64,000 nucleotides of DNA from an uncultured Lachnospiraceae bacterium (lineage in GTDB: Bacteria; Bacillota; Clostridia; Lachnospirales; Lachnospiraceae). This document shows, piece after piece, positions 7,251-16,360 of the stretch. Position numbers and translations under genes: made by a program. Location of the stretch: NCBI GenBank assembly GCA_910579865.1, contig CAJTXA010000001.1:186001-250000 (forward strand), written 5' to 3'. Under the pieces are notes generated by a model. It was not told the DNA's origin. It saw only the letters and a program-made list of their open reading frames with translations, and ran no database searches. Within the stretch, counting starts at the first letter, position 1, and the number at the start of each line of letters is the position of its first letter.

Positions 7251-8375
7251 TTACCTCTTTCTATATTCATTGATATCCGTTATAATTTCCTTTATCCCAT
7301 CTGTAAGCGGCTCAAATACACCTGCATGAAACAATTCAATTAAAATCACACCTACTGGAACTGCTAAAATCATACCAGCAATTCCCTTTATTTTAAATCC
7401 AATATACATAAAAAATAAAGTAGACAATGGATCAAGCCCCATACTATCTCCTACAATCTTAGGCTGAATAATCTGACGTACCACTTGGCTAATCAGATAA
7501 ATTATAATTAATCCAATCGCTGTTCCATAATCGCCTGCTAAAAACAATACAACTGCCCATGGAATCAATGCCGTTCCTGTTCCAAAAAAAGGAAGAAAAT
7601 CCAAAAATGCAATCAAAGCAGCAAATAAAATTGCATATCGCACTCGCAAAAGTAAGAACCCTATAAACAAAATTAATGCCACAATTCCCATAATCTTAAA
7701 CTGTGCTGCAAAATATCCGCCAATTAATTTCTTAATTTGTGCATAAATGCGATCACAATGCTGCATAACCGATTTTGGCATAATCCTACGTACGGTTCCT
7801 ACAATTCTTTCCCGATCGGCTATAAAAAAATAAGCAGACATCATTGTTACTACAAACATTACAAATGCATTTGGAATATTTCTTGCTACACTTCCTGCCG
7901 CCTCTACTGTCGGCACTCCAATTGCTGCTACTACATCGGATAAATAACTACTTAATGTATTTCCCCAATTTTTTAAGCTTACTCGTATTTCAATTGGAAG
8001 CAATTCAAAAAAATGTTCAAATTTCTCACCAATATCCACAAATTGCAACTGTAAATTTGCATACATATCTGGTAACTCTGTAATAAAACCAAGAATTTCC
8101 ATAAATGTTCGAACAACCAAAAAATATCCACCTATTACAATCAATGCAATCGTGGCAATAATAATTACAATTGAGCTATGTTTTCTAACTATTTTTAACT
8201 TTCTTTCCAAAAATCTTACTAATGGATTGGCTATCATTGAAATTATCCACCCAATCAAAAATGGCATAAAAAAGGAAAGAAATTTTGGGGCTACAAAACA
8301 AACAAGTAGAATTCCTCCTAATGTAACTCCCATATTTAATAACATTTTTCCATATTTTGTTCTTTTGCTTTCCAT
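7251..8375 (-). CDS. AI-2E family (YtvI/PerM-like) membrane transporter
   Basis: A 374-residue membrane protein with about eight hydrophobic segments. The N-terminal FLIGWIISMIANPLVRFLERK, the central FMPFFGTGTALIPW-like motif (here LDFLPFFGTGTALIPW) and QPKIVGDSMGLDPLSTL are hallmarks of the AI-2E/PerM family. Members include sporulation protein YtvI and various exporters or Na+/H+ antiporters; the substrate cannot be told from sequence. The end overlaps the upstream region of the DUF1540 gene. Confidence 0.85.
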   Translation of the reverse strand: MESKRTKYGKMLLNMGVTLGGILLVCFVAPKFLSFFMPFLIGWIISMIANPLVRFLERKLKIVRKHSSIVIIIATIALIVIGGYFLVVRTFMEILGFITELPDMYANLQLQFVDIGEKFEHFFELLPIEIRVSLKNWGNTLSSYLSDVVAAIGVPTVEAAGSVARNIPNAFVMFVVTMMSAYFFIADRERIVGTVRRIMPKSVMQHCDRIYAQIKKLIGGYFAAQFKIMGIVALILFIGFLLLRVRYAILFAALIAFLDFLPFFGTGTALIPWAVVLFLAGDYGTAIGLIIIYLISQVVRQIIQPKIVGDSMGLDPLSTLFFMYIGFKIKGIAGMILAVPVGVILIELFHAGVFEPLTDGIKEIITDINEYRKR

Positions 8376-8440
8376 ACTATATCCTACCTATCCTATCTTT
8401 TTCTTTGTTTCCCCCGACTTCACTGTTTCTTTAATTTCTT

Positions 8441-9331
8441 TTAATCTTGTGAACCCAAACCTCCCAAAAACCAAGCTACATAAGTACCTATCAGCATAAG
8501 AACTACACCAATTAACACAGTTGGAATAGAAAAAGAAAGGGTTCCCGTTTTATACTGATTGATAAAAATTGCAAATGGAGAAGCCAAAATAAGACCAAGA
8601 ATTGCACTATATGTTATTGCACGATAATGCGCAAACAACCATTCAATTAATTTTGCAATCACAACAATTCCAACAATCACACCAATTCCAAATGGCATTA
8701 ATACAGCAAACCCATGTCCTACCCCAGTAAGATTCATTTCTTTTAAGGCATCTAAAAATCCAGTAATCTCACTGATAATACTATTATAATATCCTAATAT
8801 CAGCAGCACCATAGAGCCACTAACTCCTGGTACTACCATAGTTGCGGAAGTAATCATTCCAATAAAAAATAGAATCACAATTGTTTTCACTTGTATAGTA
8901 CTAAGATCGGCTTCTGTTCCTGTTCCTATCAAAGGAAGTGCAACTGCTAAAGCAAATAAAAGCAAAAATGCGCTCACATGCCCAGCCCCTATTTTCTTAT
9001 GTTTCCTTCTTAAATCTAATTGTAATGCATCTAACATCATTGGTATTCCACCAATAATTAAGCCAATAAAAGCCATTGCTGTTGGAAACGGATATTTTCC
9101 AAATAAAAACTCAATCGCATAAGCAAATCCAATAATCCCAATTCCCACACCAATAAAAATCTGTAAAAGAAACCACATACTTTCTTTAAAATGTCTTATG
9201 ATTCCTGTAACAGAAGAAATAATCTTATCATAAATACCTAATGATACTGCCATAGTTCCACCACTTACTCCGGGAATGACATTTGCAATGCCTATCAAAA
9301 TACCACGGATTATATTCATTATTATTTCCAT
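8441..9331 (-). CDS. DUF368 family polytopic membrane protein
   Basis: A 296-residue protein with about eight to nine membrane segments. It contains both DUF368 signatures, GIANVIPGVSGGTMA near the N-terminus and VVPGVSGSMVLLILGYY in the middle, an internal repeat. DUF368 and the related DedA-like/PopT proteins have been linked to recycling of undecaprenyl phosphate carrier lipid; that role is an inference here. The start has AAAGG eight bases upstream; a second in-frame ATG four codons later is possible. Confidence 0.85.
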   Translation of the reverse strand: MEIIMNIIRGILIGIANVIPGVSGGTMAVSLGIYDKIISSVTGIIRHFKESMWFLLQIFIGVGIGIIGFAYAIEFLFGKYPFPTAMAFIGLIIGGIPMMLDALQLDLRRKHKKIGAGHVSAFLLLFALAVALPLIGTGTEADLSTIQVKTIVILFFIGMITSATMVVPGVSGSMVLLILGYYNSIISEITGFLDALKEMNLTGVGHGFAVLMPFGIGVIVGIVVIAKLIEWLFAHYRAITYSAILGLILASPFAIFINQYKTGTLSFSIPTVLIGVVLMLIGTYVAWFLGGLGSQD

Positions 9332-9400
9332 AAATAAACCTTTCTAAATAGAATTATATTGTATTTTTTCTTTTCTTCTCTTTGTATAGGATAACTGATT

Positions 9401-10459
9401 TTATTTTAAATATTCCTTTAATACTGCAATCAAACAATCCATCTCCTGATCGGTCCCTATCGAAATACGTAGATAGTTTTGGATTCGAGGATTACTAGAA
9501 AAATAGCGTACATAAATATCTCTTGTTTTTAAATATTCAAAAATATCTTTTGCTGCATAACTTTTATGTGTTACAAAAATAAAATTGGTCATAGAATCCG
9601 CAAAAGAAAATCCCAATTCTTTTAACTTTACCTTTGTCCATTCTCTTGTCGCAATGATTTTTTCTCTTGTCTTTTCAAAATAGGAAGTATCTTGTACTGC
9701 TGCCACACCAATTTGAATAGAAGGCAGATTCATAGTATAAGAATTAAATGAGTACTTCACATCTTGCATTGCTTGAATTAATGCAGGATTCCCCATTGCA
9801 TATCCAATTCGAATTCCTGCCAGAGAACGAGATTTTGAAAAGGTTTGTACAATCAAAAGATTTTCATATTTTTTTAGTAATGGTAAAGCGGATATTCCAC
9901 CAAAATCAATATAGGCCTCATCAACGATCACAATGACATCCTGATTTTGCTTTAAAATTTCTTCAATAAAATCTAGATTAACCAATATCCCTGTTGGAGC
10001 ATTTGGATTAGGAAAAATCACACCTCCATTTTCCTTTTCATAATCCATGAAACAAATTTGGAAATTTTCATCCAACGGCTGTGTCTGATAGGGAATTCGA
10101 AGCATATCTGCCCATACATCATAAAAAGAATACGTAATATCTGGGAATAAAATAGGCTTATCTGAATTAAAAAAAGTCAAAAATGCCATAGCTAATACAT
10201 CATCTGATCCCACTCCAACAAATACCTGATTTTCTTCTAATTGATATTGCTCGGCAATTGCTTTTACTAATGCATTTGCAGTTGGATCTGGATAAAGCCG
10301 AAATTTTGTATCATCCATTTCCTTTATTACTGTTTTTACTTTAGGAGCCGGCGGATAAGGATTTTCATTTGTATTTAATTTAATCATATGTTTTTTATTT
10401 GGTTGTTCTCCCGGAACATAAGGAACCACTTTTCGAATCTTATCTTCCCATTCTTTCAT
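9401..10459 (-). CDS. hisC: histidinol-phosphate aminotransferase
   Basis: PLP-dependent aminotransferase that converts imidazole-acetol phosphate and glutamate to histidinol phosphate in histidine synthesis. The HisC start (VPYVPGEQP, KLNTNENPYPPAP), the aspartate in IVDEAYIDFG and the PLP lysine in FSKSRSLAGIRIGY are all present; 352 residues is the normal length. The ATG at 10459 is chosen because GGAGG lies five bases upstream; a TTG twelve bases earlier would place the binding site inside the gene. No other his genes are nearby, so it is an isolated copy and may also act on aromatic amino acids. Confidence 0.92.
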   Translation of the reverse strand: MKEWEDKIRKVVPYVPGEQPNKKHMIKLNTNENPYPPAPKVKTVIKEMDDTKFRLYPDPTANALVKAIAEQYQLEENQVFVGVGSDDVLAMAFLTFFNSDKPILFPDITYSFYDVWADMLRIPYQTQPLDENFQICFMDYEKENGGVIFPNPNAPTGILVNLDFIEEILKQNQDVIVIVDEAYIDFGGISALPLLKKYENLLIVQTFSKSRSLAGIRIGYAMGNPALIQAMQDVKYSFNSYTMNLPSIQIGVAAVQDTSYFEKTREKIIATREWTKVKLKELGFSFADSMTNFIFVTHKSYAAKDIFEYLKTRDIYVRYFSSNPRIQNYLRISIGTDQEMDCLIAVLKEYLK

Positions 10460-10492
10460 ACTTTCCTCCAATTTTTTAATAAAACCTAATTT

Positions 10493-11062
10493 CTATTTTA
10501 GTATCAAATCCTCTAAAGAACGTTTTGGAACATAATGAACCTGTTCCTTATCCCTATAGTAACGAGTATCTCCATTTTCTGGTAATTCTGTTAATACTAT
10601 CGTTTCTTTTGGCTTTCCTAATGCCAATACAAGGTCAATTGTAAAGCGTTCCATATCAATTTGAAGCAATTTTGCTAATTCCTTTCGGTCTACATTCCCT
10701 AATATACAACCTCCTAATCCCTTCTCTACTGCTCCAAGTAAAATTGTCTGTGCCACAATACCATCATCTGTCATTTTATTCTTTCCTAGAGTCTGATCAC
10801 ACAAGATAATAATATAAGCACTTGGTCGCTCTCCCTCTTCTGGTCCATCCCAATCAAAAAGTGCGCCTGCCCAATGTAATGTCTGAAATACCTTTTCATT
10901 TTCCTCTTTTGTATAAACCAAACGATATTTTAAAGCCTGTGAATTTGCCGTAGATGGCGTTATCCTTGCTAAGGCAATCAGTTCCTTTAGCGTTTCTATT
11001 GAAATCGGCTCTTCATAAAATCTACGATAGGAACGGTTTTTTGCCACTAAATCTTTTAACAA
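10493..11062 (-). CDS. nitroreductase family protein
   Basis: A 189-residue FMN-dependent nitroreductase-like protein. The N-terminal NRSYRRFYEEPIS and ARITPSTANSQALKYRLV segments form the FMN site, and GLGGCILGNVDRKEL is the family's second FMN loop. Substrate unknown; members reduce nitro compounds, quinones or flavins. It is 33 bases upstream of hisC on the same strand and may be cotranscribed with it. Confidence 0.87.
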   Translation of the reverse strand: MLKDLVAKNRSYRRFYEEPISIETLKELIALARITPSTANSQALKYRLVYTKEENEKVFQTLHWAGALFDWDGPEEGERPSAYIIILCDQTLGKNKMTDDGIVAQTILLGAVEKGLGGCILGNVDRKELAKLLQIDMERFTIDLVLALGKPKETIVLTELPENGDTRYYRDKEQVHYVPKRSLEDLILK

Positions 11063-11171
11063 AATCTTTTACCTCCTTTCTGCGTATTTCTTACAGTGTA
11101 GCATAATTGGGATTTTTTTCAAGAGGTACATTTATTCTTTCTATATCCAATTTATTTTCTAATATTTTTAA

Positions 11172-11200
11172 TGTACAAGTTTCTTAAAATTGTGTATACT
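11172..11200 (+). promoter_or_regulatory. promoter of the YitT-family gene
   Basis: TGTACA (11172-11177) and TATACT (11195-11200) are 17 bases apart, about 55 bases before the start codon. Confidence 0.5.
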
Positions 11201-11255
11201 AAAAGAAATTACATCAACAAAATTAGAATAAAAATTTAGACCAAAAAGGAATGAT

Positions 11256-12119
11256 ATGATGAAAAAATTATGTATTATTTTATTCGGCAATCTTGTTTAT
11301 GGTGCTGCTGTTGCTTTCTTTATTCTTCCAAATGGATTAATTACTGGAGGATCTACAGGACTTGCACTCTTTGCAAATTATATGTTTTCTATTCCTGTTA
11401 CTGTATTTGTCTCTTTCTTTAACCTTATTATGTTTTTTCTTGGCCTATGGATACTTGGAAAAAATTTTGCGCTGACCACCTTAGTTAGTACCCTTTTTTA
11501 TCCCTTTTTTCTAGCTATTTTTCAAAAATTACAATTAAAAATTGGGCTTTTAACCAATGATGCTATGTTAGCAACTATATTTGCTGGGCTTTTTATTGGT
11601 GTAGGAATTGGTCTTGTGATTCGTGCTGGTGCTTCCACTGGAGGAATGGATATTCCCCCTCTTATTTTGCAAAAAAAGACAGGAATTTCTGTTTCAATTA
11701 GTTTATATGTCTTTGACACTGTTATTTTAATCTCACAGATGTTCTTCTCTAATCGAGAGCAGATTTTATATGGAATCCTTCTTACCTGTATTTATACCTT
11801 CTTTCTAGAAAAATTATTAGTATATGGAAAACATCAAATACAAGTTAAAATTATTAGTTCCGAATATGAAAAAATCAACTATGCAATTCAAAATCAATTA
11901 GACCGAGGAACCACTCTTCTTCTAGCAAAAGGAGGTTACTCTAACCAAAATACTTGTACCATCCTTACTATTCTATCCCAACGAGAACTATTTCATCTAA
12001 ATGAATTAGTTCTATCGATTGATCCAAATGCCTTTTTAATTATAAATCAAGTAAATGAGGTACATGGAAGAGGATTTACTCAAAGCAAAGAATATCACAA
12101 TCCAGAAGACTTTCTATAA
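11256..12119 (+). CDS. YitT family membrane protein (DUF161/DUF2179)
   Basis: A 287-residue protein with five or six membrane segments in the first 200 residues, containing the family motifs GNLVYGAAVAFFILPNGLITGG and GIGLVIRAGASTGGMDIPPLI, and a C-terminal soluble DUF2179 domain (RGTTLLLAKGGYSNQNTCTILTI). YitT proteins are widespread in Firmicutes and of unknown function. The first codon is one of two tandem ATGs with AAAAGGA upstream. The next gene starts 32 bases later and is probably cotranscribed. Confidence 0.88.
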   Translation: MMKKLCIILFGNLVYGAAVAFFILPNGLITGGSTGLALFANYMFSIPVTVFVSFFNLIMFFLGLWILGKNFALTTLVSTLFYPFFLAIFQKLQLKIGLLTNDAMLATIFAGLFIGVGIGLVIRAGASTGGMDIPPLILQKKTGISVSISLYVFDTVILISQMFFSNREQILYGILLTCIYTFFLEKLLVYGKHQIQVKIISSEYEKINYAIQNQLDRGTTLLLAKGGYSNQNTCTILTILSQRELFHLNELVLSIDPNAFLIINQVNEVHGRGFTQSKEYHNPEDFL

Positions 12120-12151
12120 CTACATTTTCACAAAAATCAGGAGGAATCACT

Positions 12152-12637
12152 ATGTACGAAAATGCATTTTCAAAAGATGGTTATATCATCAATCAAGGAG
12201 CTTTTACAGACCTTCCTTTTGGAAAATATCCATCCTCACAAAATGGCTGTGGCTGGATCGCAGTTTACAATTACTTAAAACTTCAAAAAAAGCCAGCAAA
12301 TATGGAAAAAATAAAAAATCAGCTTTCTCATACCCTATTTCTAGGAGGAAAAGCTGGTATGTCTGTTGTCCTTTTATATCTGTATTTACGTATCTTTTCT
12401 GGTTGCAAGGTAAAATTTTGTATACACCTTCCATCTACTGCCGGCAAACTTTACACCCCATCTGGTATTTTTATGTATCATACCGGAAAATCCTTTCACT
12501 TTGTCACAATCAAGTATCATGCAAAAGGGCAATACCGCTTCTTAAATGCTATCTATGGAAAAGAACAAGATGTCCGAACCATACGTGACTTTTTAAAAGA
12601 GCAAAACCATTTCCCCTTTTTAATTGCGATTTACTAG
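12152..12637 (+). CDS. small predicted papain-like (C39-type) cysteine peptidase-like protein
   Basis: A 161-residue protein not assigned to a named family with certainty. NGCGWIAVYN near residue 33 looks like the nucleophile site of papain/C39 folds (Cys followed by a helix), SFHFVTI near residue 115 supplies a candidate catalytic His, and FLNAIYG a candidate Asn. No signal peptide, so it should act in the cytoplasm or have lost activity. AGGAGGA precedes the ATG. A role alongside the YitT protein is not evident; a long overlapping reading frame in another phase is a shadow. Confidence 0.55.
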   Translation: MYENAFSKDGYIINQGAFTDLPFGKYPSSQNGCGWIAVYNYLKLQKKPANMEKIKNQLSHTLFLGGKAGMSVVLLYLYLRIFSGCKVKFCIHLPSTAGKLYTPSGIFMYHTGKSFHFVTIKYHAKGQYRFLNAIYGKEQDVRTIRDFLKEQNHFPFLIAIY

Positions 12638-12666
12638 TCCATTGTAAAACTTTAAAATATGCAAAT

Positions 12667-12731
12667 AGTTACATTCAAAGAATCTTTTTCATTTTAAATA
12701 ACCAAAACTAAAAGACTCTTTGAATGTAAAA
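12667..12731. terminator. bidirectional terminator between convergent genes
   Basis: TTACATTCAAAGA pairs perfectly with TCTTTGAATGTAA, and inside it TCTTTT pairs with AAAAGA, giving a stem of about 19 bp with one mismatch. It separates the cysteine peptidase-like gene from valS. Confidence 0.7.
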
Positions 12732-12736
12732 TATTT

Positions 12737-15376
12737 TTATTTTTGAAGCTGTTCTAACCGCTTCTCTACCTGTTCCATCATTTCCGTATACTTCACAAGT
12801 TTTTCTCTTTCCTCTGCAATCTTCTCTTCTGGTGCCTTACTTACAAACCGTTCATTCCCAAGCATCCCATTTACTCGTACCAATTCTTTTTTCAGACGCT
12901 CCTGTTCCTTTTCTAATCGAGCAATCTCCTTTTCGATATCTACCAATTCAGCAAATGGCATATAAATCACTGCTCTATGAATCACTGCTGACACTGCATC
13001 TTCTGCAATATTTGCTTTATCTGACTGTATAAACACTTCACTGGCAAAAGCAAGCATAGCAAAAAATACTTTACTGTTCTCAAATATTTTTCGAACTTCT
13101 TCCTCCTCTGTTACTACATATACTGTCGCTTTCTTACTTGGTGCTACATTCATACTGGTACGAACGGTTCGAATACCACGAACGGCTTCTTTTATTAGCT
13201 CAACTTCTTTTTCTTGTTTTGCAAAGTTCCATTCTTCCTTCCATAAAGGCCATTCAGAAACCATAATGGATTCCTCTTCTTCTTGTAAATTACAAAAAAT
13301 TTCTTCTGTAACAAATGGCAGATAAGGATGCAACAATTTCAAAGAAGTAATCAATACTGTTTTTAATGTCCAAAGAGCTGCCGCTTTTGTTGTATCCTCT
13401 TCTTTCCAAAGACGAGGTTTTACCATCTCAATATACCAGTCACAAAATTCCTCCCATACAAAATCATATACTTTTTGAAGTGCAATTCCTAACTCATATT
13501 TATCCAAATTTTCTGTAACTTCTTTTGTCAATGTATTTACTTTTGATAAAATCCACTGATCTGCAGCTGTTAAATCGGAAAGCTTTACTTTTGAAGTATC
13601 CGCTTTTTCTAAATTCATCATAATAAATCGAGAAGCATTCCATACTTTATTTGCAAAATTTCGACTTGCCTCTACTCTTTCCTGATAAAAACGCATATCA
13701 TTTCCAGGTGCATTTCCAGTTACCAGTGTCATACGCAGCGCATCTGCACCATACTTTTCAATAATCTCCAATGGATCAATTCCATTTCCCAACGATTTGC
13801 TCATTTTCCGTCCCTGTGCATCTCGTATCAATCCATGAAATAATACTGTATGGAATGGTGCTTTTTCCATCTGTTCATACCCAGAAAATATCATACGAAT
13901 TACCCAGAAAAAGATAATATCATACCCTGTTACCAATACATCAGTTGGATAAAAATAATCCAACTCCTCTGTTTTTTCTGGCCATCCCAATGTAGAAAAT
14001 GGCCACAAAGCCGAACTAAACCAAGTATCAAGTGTATCTGGATCTTGTGTCATTGTAGTACAGCCACACTTTGGACACTTTCCCGGATTCTTTTTAGCCA
14101 CTACAAATTCTTTGCAGTCCTTACAATAATAAGCCGGAATCTGGTGTCCCCACCAAAGTTGTCTAGAAATACACCAATCCCGAATATGATCCGTCCAATT
14201 AAAATAAATTTTCTCCATTCGTTCTGGTAAAAGTTTTACTTCGCCTTTTTTCACTGCTTCTACTGCTGGCTGAATCATTTGATCCATCTTTACAAACCAC
14301 TGTTGTTTTATCATTGGCTCTACTGTTGTATTGCAGCGATCATGGGTTCCTACATTATGACTATGAGGAACTACTTTTACCAAAAGCCCTGCTTCTTCCA
14401 ATTCCTTTACAATAACCTTGCGAGCTTCATAGCGATCCATTCCTTCATACTTTCCACCATTTTTATTGATAGTAGCATCATCATTCATCACAGTAATTTC
14501 TTGTAAAGAATGTCGTTTTCCTACTTCAAAATCATTTGGATCATGTGCTGGTGTAATTTTTACACATCCTGTCCCAAACTCTTTATCTACATAACTATCT
14601 GCAATTACAGGAATTTCTCGTCCAACTAACGGTAAAATCAACGTCTTTCCAATCAGATGCTGATACCGTTCATCGTCTGGATTTACTGCTACAGCAGTAT
14701 CTCCAAGCAGCGTTTCCGGTCTTGTAGTAGCAATTTCTACAAACTCTTCACTTCCCTTTACTGGATAAAGGATATGCCAAAAATATCCCTCCTGCTCCTC
14801 ATGTTCGACTTCTACATCTGAAATGGAAGTCTGGCAAACAGGACACCAATTTACAATTCGAGATCCTTTATAAATCCACCCTTTTTCATACAGTCGAATA
14901 AAGACTTCCAAAACGGCCTCTGAACATCCTTGATCCATTGTAAAACGTTCTCTTTCCCAATCCGCTGATGACCCCATTTTCTTTAATTGATTGATAATTC
15001 GTCCACCATATTCCTTTTTCCATTCCCATGCCTTCTCTAAAAATCTCTCTCGTCCTAATTCTTCTTTACAAATTCCTTGTTCTTTTAAAGCTTCCATTAC
15101 CCGAACTTCTGTTGCTATAGAAGCATGATCCGTGCCTGGCTGCCAAAGTGCATTATATCCTTGCATACGTTTATAGCGAATTAAAATATCCTGCATTGTA
15201 TTATCCAAAGCATGTCCCATATGAAGCTGTCCTGTAATATTAGGAGGTGGCATTACAATTGTAAAAGGCTTTTTGCTCCGATCGACTTCTGCATGAAAAT
15301 AACGTTTTTGAACCCATTTCTCATAAAGTCGTGGTTCAATCTCAGTTGGATTATAATTTTTTTCTAATTCTTTCAT
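12737..15376 (-). CDS. valS: valine-tRNA ligase
   Basis: Class Ia aminoacyl-tRNA synthetase that charges tRNA-Val, with editing of threonine. The ATP-site signatures are PPPNITGQLHMGH (about residues 44-56) and KMSKS (about residue 525); the editing domain (EIATTRPETLLGDTAVAV) and the C-terminal coiled-coil arm (IEKEIARLEKEQERLKKEL) are present. At 879 residues it is full length. Transcription is controlled by a T-box leader immediately upstream. Confidence 0.97.
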   Translation of the reverse strand: MKELEKNYNPTEIEPRLYEKWVQKRYFHAEVDRSKKPFTIVMPPPNITGQLHMGHALDNTMQDILIRYKRMQGYNALWQPGTDHASIATEVRVMEALKEQGICKEELGRERFLEKAWEWKKEYGGRIINQLKKMGSSADWERERFTMDQGCSEAVLEVFIRLYEKGWIYKGSRIVNWCPVCQTSISDVEVEHEEQEGYFWHILYPVKGSEEFVEIATTRPETLLGDTAVAVNPDDERYQHLIGKTLILPLVGREIPVIADSYVDKEFGTGCVKITPAHDPNDFEVGKRHSLQEITVMNDDATINKNGGKYEGMDRYEARKVIVKELEEAGLLVKVVPHSHNVGTHDRCNTTVEPMIKQQWFVKMDQMIQPAVEAVKKGEVKLLPERMEKIYFNWTDHIRDWCISRQLWWGHQIPAYYCKDCKEFVVAKKNPGKCPKCGCTTMTQDPDTLDTWFSSALWPFSTLGWPEKTEELDYFYPTDVLVTGYDIIFFWVIRMIFSGYEQMEKAPFHTVLFHGLIRDAQGRKMSKSLGNGIDPLEIIEKYGADALRMTLVTGNAPGNDMRFYQERVEASRNFANKVWNASRFIMMNLEKADTSKVKLSDLTAADQWILSKVNTLTKEVTENLDKYELGIALQKVYDFVWEEFCDWYIEMVKPRLWKEEDTTKAAALWTLKTVLITSLKLLHPYLPFVTEEIFCNLQEEEESIMVSEWPLWKEEWNFAKQEKEVELIKEAVRGIRTVRTSMNVAPSKKATVYVVTEEEEVRKIFENSKVFFAMLAFASEVFIQSDKANIAEDAVSAVIHRAVIYMPFAELVDIEKEIARLEKEQERLKKELVRVNGMLGNERFVSKAPEEKIAEEREKLVKYTEMMEQVEKRLEQLQK

Positions 15377-15429
15377 ATTCTTCCTCGTTTCTGTGCTTTT
15401 GCACGTTTCTTATTTCTTTATTCTTGTAC

Positions 15430-15772
15430 AAAAAAAACACCCCTTATCATTCTGATAAAGGGCGTAATCTACGCGGTACCACCTTATTCACTGCTTCAGA
15501 ACATCCGATAACAGCCTCTTACCCGATAACGTGGGTGAATCCGTGATAATCTACTTTACATTTTATCTTTTCTTTCGATTTTATGTTTTGTCGTTCAATT
15601 ATCCTGTTCCAAAGCTACCTTCCTTCTAAGCCATCCGCAGAAAGTCTTTCAGCTTATAAACTTTCCTCTCTAAGCGTTTTCTTTGAAGTACTCCTCTTTT
15701 TCCTTACATGTTTCCTATTCAATTTCCATATTTCTTTTATTTCTATTCCTATCAAACAGAAAAAGATTTATA
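15430..15772 (-). promoter_or_regulatory. T-box leader of valS
   Basis: The - strand carries the T-box core GGTGGTACCGCG (15483-15472), which pairs with the CCA end of uncharged tRNA, followed by an intrinsic terminator (12-bp stem 15438-15449/15453-15464, then eight Ts). Upstream elements include AGTA near 15685 and an AG-bulge region (AGAGAGG). A GTA triplet at 15618-15616 on the 3' side of Stem I is a candidate valine specifier, but I could not fold the whole stem with certainty. When tRNA-Val is uncharged, read-through into valS is expected. Confidence 0.88.
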
Positions 15773-15775
15773 GTT

Positions 15776-15804
15776 AATATAATGAAATTTATAAGATTTG
15801 TCAA
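15776..15804 (-). promoter_or_regulatory. sigma-A promoter of the valS T-box transcript
   Basis: TTGACA (15804-15799) and TATATT (15781-15776) are separated by 17 bases, right before the T-box leader and after the DUF1292 stop. Confidence 0.82.
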
Positions 15805-15812
15805 GGATTTTT

Positions 15813-16151
15813 TTATTCCTCTACATCTACAATTTCTTCTAATTCGGTCTCATCTATTATCTCGTCAAACTCTTCCATATCCAACAATTCGTCAAATGCA
15901 TCCGCTGCATTTTCATATTCTTCATCTTCCTCAATATTTGACAAATTTGGATTTCCCTCTTCGTCCTCCTCATATCGATATAAATACACTTCTCCTGTAT
16001 CTGCTGCCTCTCCTTCCATAGGAAGTAAAGCAATATAATCTTTTCCCTCTACAGGATAGATTGCAATTACAGCACATTCTACTTCTTCTCCATCATCTAA
16101 TGTCAAAGTAACCGTATCGTCAAATTCTAAATCTAATTCTTCCTTTTCCAT
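15813..16151 (-). CDS. DUF1292 family acidic protein
   Basis: A 112-residue, very acidic protein. The first 60 residues (TVTLTLDDGEEVECAVIAIYPVEGKDYIALLP) match DUF1292, a small beta fold widespread in Firmicutes with unknown function; the remaining half is a run of Glu and Asp. Related proteins often lie near the Holliday junction resolvase yrrK/ruvX, which is absent here. Cytoplasmic. It lies directly upstream of the valS promoter on the same strand. Confidence 0.87.
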   Translation of the reverse strand: MEKEELDLEFDDTVTLTLDDGEEVECAVIAIYPVEGKDYIALLPMEGEAADTGEVYLYRYEEDEEGNPNLSNIEEDEEYENAADAFDELLDMEEFDEIIDETELEEIVDVEE

Positions 16152-16360
16152 TTATAACCTCATTTCCCGCCATATCTATGACGCTTGTATTTTATTCCTT
16201 ACCTCTTCACTCTATCAAATCTGCAAATAAAAAGCAATACCTAATCCACAATTTTCTACCAGAACTTAGAAAAAACCAGCCAAAAATAAAAGAAACAAAA
16301 CCAAATTTTTTACATATACTAAGCATATAACAGCTTATTTTTTTTAAGGAGGTTTCAAAT

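Noticed and set aside
12055..12588. 177-codon reading frame overlapping the YitT end and the cysteine peptidase-like gene
   Set aside because: It has no ribosome binding site, an odd composition rich in Arg, Tyr and Trp, and overlaps a better-supported gene with AGGAGGA.
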